In this document: piece by piece, positions 7,201-13,326 of the stretch | Position numbering within the stretch: position 1 is the stretch's first letter | Layout: each line of letters opens with the position of its first letter | NCBI GenBank assembly: GCA_013695855.1 | Contig: JACCZR010000273.1 | Location: 1 to 13,635 of the forward strand | Origin: Thermoleophilaceae bacterium | Lineage (GTDB): Bacteria > Actinomycetota > Thermoleophilia > Solirubrobacterales > Thermoleophilaceae | Direction: 5' to 3' | Length of the DNA: 13,635 nucleotides | Program-made: the position numbers and the translations under genes | The notes under the pieces: generated by a model | The model's database searches: none | What the model was told of the DNA's origin: nothing | The model's input: only the letters and a program-made list of their open reading frames with translations

Positions 7201-8885
7201 TCGTGCCCACCCAGGATCACCGGGAATGCGGTCTCCACCGTGTGCACCGCGTCGGGGACGGTGTGGAGGCTCGGCCGCGGCCCGAGCACCGCGCGGCAGG
7301 AGAAGTGCTCGACCTCCCGTTCACGGTCGATGGCGGGGTTGGTCACCACGGCCACCGACTCCTTGAAGAAATCCGCGAGGTTCTGGCGCTCGGGGCTCAG
7401 GCAGGCCAGCGGCCCGTCGTAGCCCAGCGAGCTGATCGGCTCGGCGCCGGTGTTGGCCATCTGCTGCACGAGGCGCATGTCCTCGCGCTGCCAGCCGAAG
7501 CCACCCAGCACCCGCGACTCCACACGCACGGGCTCGGCCGGCCCCGCGCTCGAGTAACCCGGTATCTCGGGGCCCTCGAGCGGCCCTCCCACGGGGATCG
7601 CCTGCTGGAAGCCGGCGTCGTGAGCGCCTCCTCCGGTGCGCGTGCGCCAACGCTCGCAGCACAGGCGCTGCACCCTGTGGTGGTCCACCAGCTTCGACTC
7701 GCCCTTCCTGCGGTCGATCGCCACCAGCAGCTTCTCACCGGGCGCGAGCGGCTTGGGCTCCTCGATCGTATCGGCCACCGCCACCACCCCCGGCTCGGAG
7801 GAGAAGACGTGGGCGGAGGGGGTCTCGAGATGCCAGAGCGGCCTCAGGCCGAGGGCGTCGGTGGAGAACATGCACTCGTCGCCGTGGCGCGCCACGAGCG
7901 CCACAGGACCCTGCGCGAAGGGCCCAAAGGCCTGGCGCAGGTACATGTAGAAGCCGCGCAGCTCCTCCGGCATGCCCTGGATCTCGTTCACGATCGGAGG
8001 AAGGGTCAGCTCGAGCGCCTCGACCAGGGTGAGGCCGCCGCGGTGCACCAGCGACTCGACCGTCCTGTTGAGGTCCTGAGAGTCCGAGCCGCCCTGGGTC
8101 AGCGGCACGCCGATCATCCTGGCCTCCTGGCGAAGGCGTGCGATCGTGTTGATCTCGCCGTTATGGCCGAGCGTGCCGAAGGGCTGGACACGCCGGAGGG
8201 CCGGCCAGGTGTTGGTGGAGTAGCGGTTGTGGCCGAACACCGCCGCGGTCTTGGCACGTGGGTCGAGCAGATCGGGAAAGTAGCCGCCGAGGGCCAGCGG
8301 ACCGCCGAGCACCTTGTAGATCGCCGTGTCGGTGGAGCAGCTGGCCACGTGCAGGTCGAGCTCGGACTCGAGCTCGATGGTGAGCTCGAAGGTGAGCCGG
8401 GGGTCGTCGATCACGCCGCCGACCTGCCAGAAGTGCGGCTCCTCCTCTCTCGCCGTGGGGCCGAGCGCACTGGACTCGACGACGTCGTGGCGCTCGGCCA
8501 GGATCCGCAGGCCCGACTTGCCGACGAGCTCCCTGGCCCGGCCCTTGACCTCCTCGAGGTCGGCCGCGCGCGGGATGAAGACGTGGATGACCGTGAAGCA
8601 CGGGTCGAGAGCCAGCCGGGAGGCGTGGCCGCCTCGGCGGACCTCCTCGCTCCAGATCTCCCGGGGGATGTCCATGAGGAGCCCGCAGCCGTCGCCCTCG
8701 CCATCCACGCTGCCGGCGCGGTGGAGCATCTTCTCGAGCGCCTCGACCGCAGCGGGGATCGGCTCGTGGGCGGGCTGCGCGTCCTTTGCGATCGACGCGT
8801 AGAGCGCGCACGCGTCTCGGTCCTCGACGGTTTGTGGAGCCCGCTTTGGGCGGTAGGCCCGCGTGGGCGAGTAACGGTGCTCCAT
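4266..8885 (-). CDS. gltB: Glutamate synthase large (alpha) subunit
   Basis: The 1539-aa GOGAT large subunit makes two glutamates from glutamine and 2-oxoglutarate in ammonium assimilation. The class II amidotransferase comes first: likely nucleophile C26 after a 25-residue leader to be cleaved, HRAG and GDGCGLL near 55-70, GHNRYSTNT (219-226) and LGHNGEINT (239-247). Then come the central domain, the FMN-binding TIM barrel with SPSNNHDLYS (978-987) and GFDGGTGAAR (1036-1045), and the 3Fe-4S ligands C1113, C1119 and C1124 in the usual Cx5Cx4C. The C-terminal GxGxG beta-helix (about 1308-1450) carries repeats such as GGAVGGQGLGAFNVYG. Length is normal. The ATG at 8885 has GAGGAGAG 2 nt upstream of the adjoining bases. 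The residues after the nucleophile (CALYAS) differ from the usual CGxGF. No gltD, the NADPH-binding small subunit, flanks it here, so the subunit must be encoded elsewhere. Confidence 0.97.
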   Translation of the reverse strand: MEHRYSPTRAYRPKRAPQTVEDRDACALYASIAKDAQPAHEPIPAAVEALEKMLHRAGSVDGEGDGCGLLMDIPREIWSEEVRRGGHASRLALDPCFTVIHVFIPRAADLEEVKGRARELVGKSGLRILAERHDVVESSALGPTAREEEPHFWQVGGVIDDPRLTFELTIELESELDLHVASCSTDTAIYKVLGGPLALGGYFPDLLDPRAKTAAVFGHNRYSTNTWPALRRVQPFGTLGHNGEINTIARLRQEARMIGVPLTQGGSDSQDLNRTVESLVHRGGLTLVEALELTLPPIVNEIQGMPEELRGFYMYLRQAFGPFAQGPVALVARHGDECMFSTDALGLRPLWHLETPSAHVFSSEPGVVAVADTIEEPKPLAPGEKLLVAIDRRKGESKLVDHHRVQRLCCERWRTRTGGGAHDAGFQQAIPVGGPLEGPEIPGYSSAGPAEPVRVESRVLGGFGWQREDMRLVQQMANTGAEPISSLGYDGPLACLSPERQNLADFFKESVAVVTNPAIDREREVEHFSCRAVLGPRPSLHTVPDAVHTVETAFPVILGGHDGLAPLSDESYRQIAREHKTYLLEDLWEEFRGRAKVLDCSCLDSESTSGALERLKHEATGAVRDGARLLVIDDRTAYDGGRRYLDAHLALAAVDLALREHWTASDEPNLRRRCGLVLRSAALRNVHDVVLALGLGADGVCPYTMIEVALLDDYASGIDNLARGLRKGIEKVISTIGIHEVRGYARLFSTIGLKPEITKVFDTVGFGASRNGGTGFAQLDLDGDRRQRVLAGEEDSKPAKTFRFYPKVYKAAVAAAAGNGDYSDYSARVRGLELEQPVSLRHLLDLESDSEAIPPSEVDPGVGLHSYPIVISSMSFGSQGEIAYRAYAEAAKRANVIAMNGEGGEIQDLYGRYPLWRGQQVASGRFGVTGEMLNSSYLVEIKIGQGAKPGEGGHLPAKKVTDRVAGARNASPGTDLISPSNNHDLYSIEDLAELIDELKTANPNVRVSVKVPVVPNIGTIGVGIAKAGADIVTLSGFDGGTGAARAHALRHVGLPADIGTRAVHLALMEAGIRNRVEIWADGGLRHAHDIVKMHCLGANRAGFGTLAMVALGCTICRGCQLDTCHVGIATQIENREEAEFKGLKKFTPQELETASANCARFFTAMGEEVRELTASLGYGRTQDLVGRSDLLVQARATDRVDVSELIKPLEEMLDLEPLDLPTPADHRDAPGLVASRPIAMRPKEASAEVAELAGSLAAGEVVTRKWPDPAGAGDRVLGTRLAGELARMRIAGTGPEASEDTLADLRFDGGAVGGQGLGAFNVYGLDITVEGGAQDGVAKGMLGGTVSVMKGRNRLGRRVNGSVGKSFAYGAQRGRLFVQGDADTRFCIRLSGADVVIGGEPREALDDSRGCLADRANVKGFAFEYMTAGRAVVMGDPGPWMCAGQTGGRVYLRVNDEWNLDREALERRRGRGAKIAIEELDAQGVLDVQELLDRYADELAGTGQPEESERVNALSADPRSHFLMSVPESEQTDPSVSTE

Positions 8886-8887
8886 GT

Positions 8888-8948
8888 CTCTCCTCGGGGT
8901 CCACGCCTTCTCCGAGCGGGCGTGCGACGGGATGGGGCGAGGACTATA
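8888..8948 (-). promoter_or_regulatory. Probable gltB promoter -10 and ribosome binding site
   Basis: On the minus strand, TATAGT (8948-8943) matches the bacterial -10 consensus at five of six positions. It lies in the 79-bp gap between the helicase stop and the gltB ATG. No good -35 is visible 16-18 bp upstream. GAGGAGAG at 8895-8888 is a strong Shine-Dalgarno placed just before the ATG at 8885. Together they suggest that gltB has its own promoter with a leader of about 50 nt, rather than depending on read-through from the helicase. Confidence 0.5.
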
Positions 8949-8964
8949 CGGCGAGCGCGAGCCC

Positions 8965-11190
8965 TCAGGCCACCACGCGCATGTCTCCGGCGGAGCGGTC
9001 CCTCAGGTCGCGCACCACGGCGTCGACGATCGACTCGTCGCTTCGCACCTGGCCGTCGGTCACCGCGTTGATCACCGCGCGCTTGCGCTCCAGCACCTCG
9101 CCCATCGTCTCGTCGATGCTGTTGGGCGCCAGCAGGTACCAGGCGGTCACCGCGCTTTCCTGGCCGATGCGGTGCAGGCGGTCCTCGGCCTGATCGTGGC
9201 GGGCCGGGGTCCAGTCGAGCTCCAAGAAGGCCACGTTGGACGCGCGGGTCAGGGTCAGGCCCTGCGAGGCCGCCTTCAGGGAGCAGACGATCAGCTGAGG
9301 GCCGTCCTCGGCCTGGAAGGCGTCCACGGCCTGCTGACGCTTGAAGGTCGAATCCGCTCCCAGGATGTGTGCCGAGCCGGGGAAGTGGTCGAGTACCGCG
9401 CGCTGCATCGCCACATGCTCGGCAAAGACCACGAGCGGCTCGCCCGAGGCCAGGAAGTCGGAGATCCACGAGAGCGCCGTGGGCAGCTTGCCGTTGGCCG
9501 CGAGCTGGCGCAGGTTGTTCAGTCGCACGAGCTGCTCGGAGCGCAGCGCCGCGGCCACCTTGGCGTCCAGGGTCTTGAGGTCGAGGGGGAGGGTCTGCAG
9601 CCAGGCGATCACGTCCTGCTCGGCCAGCCGGTACTCGTGCTCGTTGGACAGCGGCACGGGCACCGTGTCGTGGCGCTTGGAGGGAAGCTGAGGCAGCACC
9701 TGCTTCTTGGTTCGCCGCACGTAGCACTGGGCGCGCAGGTTCCAGTGCAGGCGGTCGTCGCTGCCGGCGTCGCGGAAGCGGCGGGAGAGCCGCGCGCCGC
9801 TGCCGAACTCGCCCAGGCGGCCGAGCGCTCGCAGCTGGGAGACGAGCTCCTCGGGTCGGTTGAGCACCGGAGTGCCGGTGAGCGCGAGCCGCAGGGCGTC
9901 ATCGGGCAGCTTGGAGGCCAGCTCGATCGTCGCCTTTGTGCGCTGCGCCCGGGCGTTCTTGACGTAGTGCGACTCGTCGAGCACGAGCGCGCGCAGCCCG
10001 CGCGCCAACAGCCTGTCGAGGTGGGCTTCGAGGATGTCGTAGTTGAGGACCACCACCTCGGCGCCCTCGGCGTCGGACGGCCAGCCCGCGTCGGCGCGCC
10101 CGTCCACCACGGCGACGCTGCGCTGCGGCAGCCAGCGCTGCGTCTCGCGCTCCCAGTTGAGCTTGACGCTCGCGGGGCAGATGACCGCCGCGGGGAAGGC
10201 CTCGTCGGCCTCGATCGCGGCCAGCGCCTGAATCGTCTTGCCCAGTCCCTGCTCGTCGGCGATGAAGGTCCGGCGGCGCTGAAGGGCGTACCGCACCCCA
10301 GCGCGCTGGAAGGGGTGCAGCTCCCCACCGAGCGGGAGCTCGGGCAGCTCCGCGTCCTCGGCGTAGGACAGCGAGACCGTAGCCGAGGCCCGTTCGTGCT
10401 CGCTGACGAGCTCGTCGAGCACATCGCGCACCGACTCGTCGATGCCCACCTCCGGGCGGAGCTCGAGAAACCCGGCCAGGTCGCGGGCGAGAGCCGGGTC
10501 CGCGGGCACCGCCACGCCGGTGGAGGCCGAGCGGTTGTAGAAGCGTCCGCCGCGCTCCACCAGGTGGGCCTCGGGAAGTCTGCGGAAGTCCCGCGCCGGG
10601 GCCGGATCCCAGACGGTCGAGAGCGTCACCTCGGGCTCGCCGTCCTCGCCGATCTCCAGCGACAGCTCCGCCGGCGCCGGCGAGCCGCCCGCGCGAAGGG
10701 TCCGTACGCACGCCGCCGCCACGTCGTCGAGCTGCACGCCCTCGAGCTGGACGAGCCGCGAGGCGACGGCGCCCCTGAAAGGCCACACCAGCCGGCCCTC
10801 GGTGATCTCGATGACGCCCTCGAGGTCGGCCGGCGCCTCGCCGGAGAGCGTGCGCAGCGCGAATGCACCCCTGCCGTCGTAGACCACCACCGAGACGAGC
10901 GCGCGCCAGCGGTCGGAGTCACTCAGCCAGGACAGCACCTCGGGCGCCGGCACCAGCTCCCCGAAGCGAGCCAGCAGCTCCTCGACCTGCTTGGCGATCC
11001 GCGCGTCGGCGGGCACGCGCCAGTGCTTTCGCCGCCAGTCGAACCAGCGGCGCGGCAGCTGCTTGACCGCGGCGTTCAGCTCCTTGTCGAACCCGAAGCC
11101 GAAGACCAGCTCGCGGTCGTGTGCATCCTCCGCGAGCAGCCACACCCGGCCCGCGGCCGGTGCTGCCTCCGTGAGCTCCCCCTCAGACAT
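8965..11190 (-). CDS. SNF2-family helicase, SMARCAL1/HARP-like
   Basis: The 741-aa protein carries a full SNF2 ATPase engine. Motifs seen are Q-motif-like LHPFQRAGV (291-299), Walker A DEQGLGKT with K318, Walker B D405-E-S-H, LTGTP (437-441), the motif V region SQGLTL, and motif VI QAEDRLHRIGQ (667-677). DESH instead of DEAH, and QAEDRxHRIGQ, are typical of the SMARCAL1/ZRANB3 branch. The N-terminus (about 28-76) has FDKELNAAVKQLP, then WFDW and HWRVP, resembling the HARP domain that lets SMARCAL1 anneal DNA strands and remodel forks. The 76-290 region is unassigned. I place the start at the ATG at 11190: the frame runs open to 11379, but that extension overlaps alkB on the other strand and looks non-coding. 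There is no clear Shine-Dalgarno. A role in fork remodelling or repair is inferred from the family. Confidence 0.9.
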   Translation of the reverse strand: MSEGELTEAAPAAGRVWLLAEDAHDRELVFGFGFDKELNAAVKQLPRRWFDWRRKHWRVPADARIAKQVEELLARFGELVPAPEVLSWLSDSDRWRALVSVVVYDGRGAFALRTLSGEAPADLEGVIEITEGRLVWPFRGAVASRLVQLEGVQLDDVAAACVRTLRAGGSPAPAELSLEIGEDGEPEVTLSTVWDPAPARDFRRLPEAHLVERGGRFYNRSASTGVAVPADPALARDLAGFLELRPEVGIDESVRDVLDELVSEHERASATVSLSYAEDAELPELPLGGELHPFQRAGVRYALQRRRTFIADEQGLGKTIQALAAIEADEAFPAAVICPASVKLNWERETQRWLPQRSVAVVDGRADAGWPSDAEGAEVVVLNYDILEAHLDRLLARGLRALVLDESHYVKNARAQRTKATIELASKLPDDALRLALTGTPVLNRPEELVSQLRALGRLGEFGSGARLSRRFRDAGSDDRLHWNLRAQCYVRRTKKQVLPQLPSKRHDTVPVPLSNEHEYRLAEQDVIAWLQTLPLDLKTLDAKVAAALRSEQLVRLNNLRQLAANGKLPTALSWISDFLASGEPLVVFAEHVAMQRAVLDHFPGSAHILGADSTFKRQQAVDAFQAEDGPQLIVCSLKAASQGLTLTRASNVAFLELDWTPARHDQAEDRLHRIGQESAVTAWYLLAPNSIDETMGEVLERKRAVINAVTDGQVRSDESIVDAVVRDLRDRSAGDMRVVA

Positions 11191-11317
11191 CGACCGATAG
11201 ATGCTAGTGGTCCCCAGGACGAACCCGACCGGTTGACGCCGGTTCAGATGCTTTGATGTCCAACGACTGGATTGCAGGCCGGTCTGTGTCCAAATCTCTT
11301 CAGGAGGTGCCCTGCGC
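11191..11317. promoter_or_regulatory. Divergent control region of helicase and alkB, with alkB ribosome binding site
   Basis: These 127 bp must hold both divergent promoters. An imperfect inverted repeat spans 11221-11245, with outer arms GAACC/GGTTC and inner arms ACCGG (11228-11232) and CCGGT (11239-11243) around TTGACG. A third CCGGT copy sits at 11279-11283. These are candidate operator half-sites for the TetR protein encoded downstream. The TTGACG at 11233-11238 could double as a -35, but no good -10 follows at 16-18 bp. AGGAGGT at 11302-11308 is an ideal Shine-Dalgarno 9 nt before the alkB ATG. Confidence 0.45.
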
Positions 11318-12523
11318 ATGACTTCCGCAACCGCTCCGGCGGCCCAGGCGCCGCTGACGGCAGCCTGGTCGGACCCCAAGCGCTACCTCTGGCTGCTGGG
11401 GCTCGTCGTGCCGCTCATCCCTGTGATCGGTTGGGGCCTCGCCGAAGCGACCGGGCTCGGTGTCATGTGGTGGTTTGGCCCGGCCTTCGTCTTCGGCGTG
11501 ATCCCGCTCCTCGACATGGCCATCGGAAAGGACTCGGCCAACCCACCAGACAGCGCGATCGAATGGCTCGAGCAGGACCGCTACTACCGCTGGTGCACCT
11601 ACCTCTTCCTGCCGCTGCAGTTCGCCTCGCTGGCATTCGCCTGCTGGATGTGGTCCAGCGGCGACCTCGCCGTGCTCGAGAGCCTGGGCCTGGCCCTGTC
11701 GGTGGGCATGGTCGGCGGCATCGCGATCAACACCGCTCACGAGCTCGGCCACAAGCGAAAGCAGGCCGAGCGCTGGCTGTCGAAGATCGCTCTGGCCCAG
11801 ACGGGCTACGGCCACTTCTTCATCGAGCACAACCGCGGCCACCACGTGCGCGTGGCCACCCCCGAGGATCCGGCCAGCTCGCGCATGGGCGAGAGCTTCT
11901 ACGCGTTCCTGCCGCGGACCGTGTGGGGCAGCCTCAAGTCGGCCCTCCATCTGGAGAAGGTGCGCCTTGGCCGTATGGGCAAGCCCTTCGTCAGCGTGCA
12001 CAACGACGTGCTGAACGCCTGGGCGATGACCATCGTCCTGTTCGCTGCGCTCACCGTGATCTTCGGAGTCGAGATCCTGCCCTGGCTGGCGGTGCAGGCT
12101 GTGGTGGGGTTCTCGCTGCTGGAGGTCGTGAACTACCTCGAGCACTACGGGCTGCTGCGCGGCAAGCGTGAGGACGGCCGCTACGAGCTCACCCGACCCG
12201 AGCACTCCTGGAACAGCGAAAACGTCGCCTCGAACGTCTTCCTCTACCACCTGCAGCGCCACTCCGATCACCACGCGAACCCGTTGCGCCGCTACCAGGC
12301 CCTGCGCGCCTACGAGGACCTGCCGGAGCTGCCGTCGGGTTACGCGACGATGATCGTCTACGCCTACCTGACCCCGGTCTGGCGACGGGTGATGGATCCC
12401 AAGGTGCTCGCCCACTACGGCGGTGACGTGACCCGCGCCAACATCCAACCGCGCAAGCGCGAGCGGCTGCTCGCAAAGTACGGATCGAGCGGCGGTGCCC
12501 GGCCGGCCAGCGCTCGGCGTTAG
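11318..12523 (+). CDS. alkB: Alkane 1-monooxygenase
   Basis: The 401-aa membrane non-heme di-iron enzyme hydroxylates the terminal methyl of alkanes using O2 and electrons from rubredoxin. All histidine boxes are present: H141-E-L-G-H145, E170-H-N-R-G-H-H176, the AlkB-specific NYLEHYGL with H275, and LQRHSDHH (312-319). About six hydrophobic segments surround them. The N-terminus aligns without gaps, from memory, to Pseudomonas putida GPo1 AlkB through YLWLL to IPLLD. In that alignment V58 falls where GPo1 has the bulky gate residue W55, which suggests acceptance of longer chains. The ATG at 11318 has a textbook Shine-Dalgarno. The gene leads an operon with a rubredoxin 14 bp downstream and a TetR gene after it, an arrangement known from actinobacterial alkane degraders. 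The related xylene monooxygenase XylM is excluded by the HYG motif and overall similarity to AlkB. Confidence 0.97.
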   Translation: MTSATAPAAQAPLTAAWSDPKRYLWLLGLVVPLIPVIGWGLAEATGLGVMWWFGPAFVFGVIPLLDMAIGKDSANPPDSAIEWLEQDRYYRWCTYLFLPLQFASLAFACWMWSSGDLAVLESLGLALSVGMVGGIAINTAHELGHKRKQAERWLSKIALAQTGYGHFFIEHNRGHHVRVATPEDPASSRMGESFYAFLPRTVWGSLKSALHLEKVRLGRMGKPFVSVHNDVLNAWAMTIVLFAALTVIFGVEILPWLAVQAVVGFSLLEVVNYLEHYGLLRGKREDGRYELTRPEHSWNSENVASNVFLYHLQRHSDHHANPLRRYQALRAYEDLPELPSGYATMIVYAYLTPVWRRVMDPKVLAHYGGDVTRANIQPRKRERLLAKYGSSGGARPASARR

Positions 12524-12537
12524 GGGCGCACTGCCTG

Positions 12538-12705
12538 ATGGCCGCCTATCGTTGCCCCGCATGCGAGTACGTCTACGAGGAGGAGGCCGGTGAGCCGCGG
12601 GAGGGCTTTCCGGCGGGGACGCCCTGGAGCGACGTGCCCGACGACTGGACCTGTCCCGACTGCGCGGTGCGCGAGAAGGTCGACTTCGAAGCGGTGAGCG
12701 CCTAG
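12538..12705 (+). CDS. rubA: Rubredoxin, electron donor to AlkB
   Basis: A 55-aa one-iron electron carrier that passes electrons from a rubredoxin reductase to AlkB. Two knuckles bind the Fe(SCys)4 centre: C6-P-A-C9 and C39-P-D-C42. Between them are the family hallmarks YVYEEEAG, EGFPAGTPW and VPDDW. Two positions are unusual: the residue after each second cysteine, normally often Gly, is E10 and A43. The segment after the second knuckle (AVREKVDF) is one residue longer than in AlkG2-type rubredoxins, which points to the AlkG1-like group. The ATG at 12538 is 14 bp after the alkB stop, with AGGGG at 12522-12526 as ribosome site. The stop is 2 bp before the TetR ATG, so the three genes are almost certainly co-transcribed. 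Confidence 0.96.
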   Translation: MAAYRCPACEYVYEEEAGEPREGFPAGTPWSDVPDDWTCPDCAVREKVDFEAVSA

Positions 12706-12707
12706 CT

Positions 12708-13316
12708 ATGGCCACCGCCGTGAAGCCCCGCTTCGCCGAGGCCTCGAAGACCCTGCTGCGCGACACCGTGCTCGACGCCGTGCACGAGCTCCTCGAGAAC
12801 CGGCCCTGGGCCGAGGTGACCATGGGCGAGGTGGCCGAGCGCGCGGGCGTCAGCCGCCAGACGCTCTACAACACCTTCGGAGGCCGCGATGAGCTCTCGC
12901 AGGCCTACGTCATCCGGGAGGCCGACCGCTTCCTGGCCCTCGTGGCCGAGACCGTCCGCGCCAACGGGGACGACCCGCGCGCCGCGCTGGCTGCGGCGCT
13001 GGGGATCTTCCTCTCAGCCGCCGCGACGCACCCACTGGTGCGGGCGATCGCCTCCTCAAAGGACAGCGACGAGCTGCTGGCCCTGATCACCGTGCGCGGC
13101 GGCCCGGTGCTCGGAGGAGTCACCTCGGGCCTGGCGCGCGTCATCGCCGAGACCTGGCCGGGCCTGCCGGGGCCCGAGACCCACTTCTTGGCCGACTGCC
13201 TGGTGCGACTGGCAATCAGCCACGCGGCGCTGCCGGGCAGCTCGCCGCAGGAGACCTCCGCCAGTATCGCCGAGATCCTCGGCCCCTACCTCGACCGCTT
13301 GCTGGACGGGCGCTAG
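12708..13316 (+). CDS. TetR-family regulator of the alkane operon (AlkX/AlkU-like)
   Basis: The 202-aa protein has an N-terminal TetR helix-turn-helix (about 20-63): VTMGEVAERAGVSRQTLYNTFGGRDEL contains the recognition helix and the conserved TLYxxFxxRDEL. The C-terminal two-thirds is helical and forms the ligand-binding and dimer domain, with no fixed motif. The protein matches the TetR regulators (AlkX in Dietzia, AlkU in Rhodococcus and related genera) that follow alkB and rubredoxin genes. AlkX is known to repress its own alkane hydroxylase operon and to be released by fatty-acid products, so an autorepressing sensor is the likely role here. The ATG at 12708 follows the rubredoxin stop by 2 bp, with GGTGAG inside the rubredoxin gene as ribosome site. 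The CCGGT-containing repeats upstream of alkB are the candidate operator. The ligand is unproven. Confidence 0.9.
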   Translation: MATAVKPRFAEASKTLLRDTVLDAVHELLENRPWAEVTMGEVAERAGVSRQTLYNTFGGRDELSQAYVIREADRFLALVAETVRANGDDPRAALAAALGIFLSAAATHPLVRAIASSKDSDELLALITVRGGPVLGGVTSGLARVIAETWPGLPGPETHFLADCLVRLAISHAALPGSSPQETSASIAEILGPYLDRLLDGR

Positions 13317-13326
13317 CACCCCCGTC

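Noticed and set aside
6825..9071. A 748-codon plus-strand frame opposite gltB (and another at 4323-5954)
   Set aside because: Both lie antisense to conserved glutamate synthase domains, and their composition is that of complement-strand shadows in high-GC DNA.
8884..11256. A 790-codon open frame on the plus strand opposite the helicase gene
   Set aside because: It exactly shadows the helicase, is dominated by Arg, Gly, His, Val and Leu of GC-rich antisense origin, and has no recognisable domain. The minus strand encodes a full set of SNF2 motifs.
11191..11379. A 63-residue N-terminal extension of the helicase
   Set aside because: It would overlap alkB on the opposite strand and occupy the whole divergent promoter region; its sequence looks random and the HARP-like domain begins after the ATG at 11190.
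11300..12823. A 507-codon minus-strand frame opposite alkB, the rubredoxin and the start of the TetR gene
   Set aside because: It crosses three well-supported genes and their junctions, and contains no known motif; the plus-strand His boxes and Cys knuckles are decisive.
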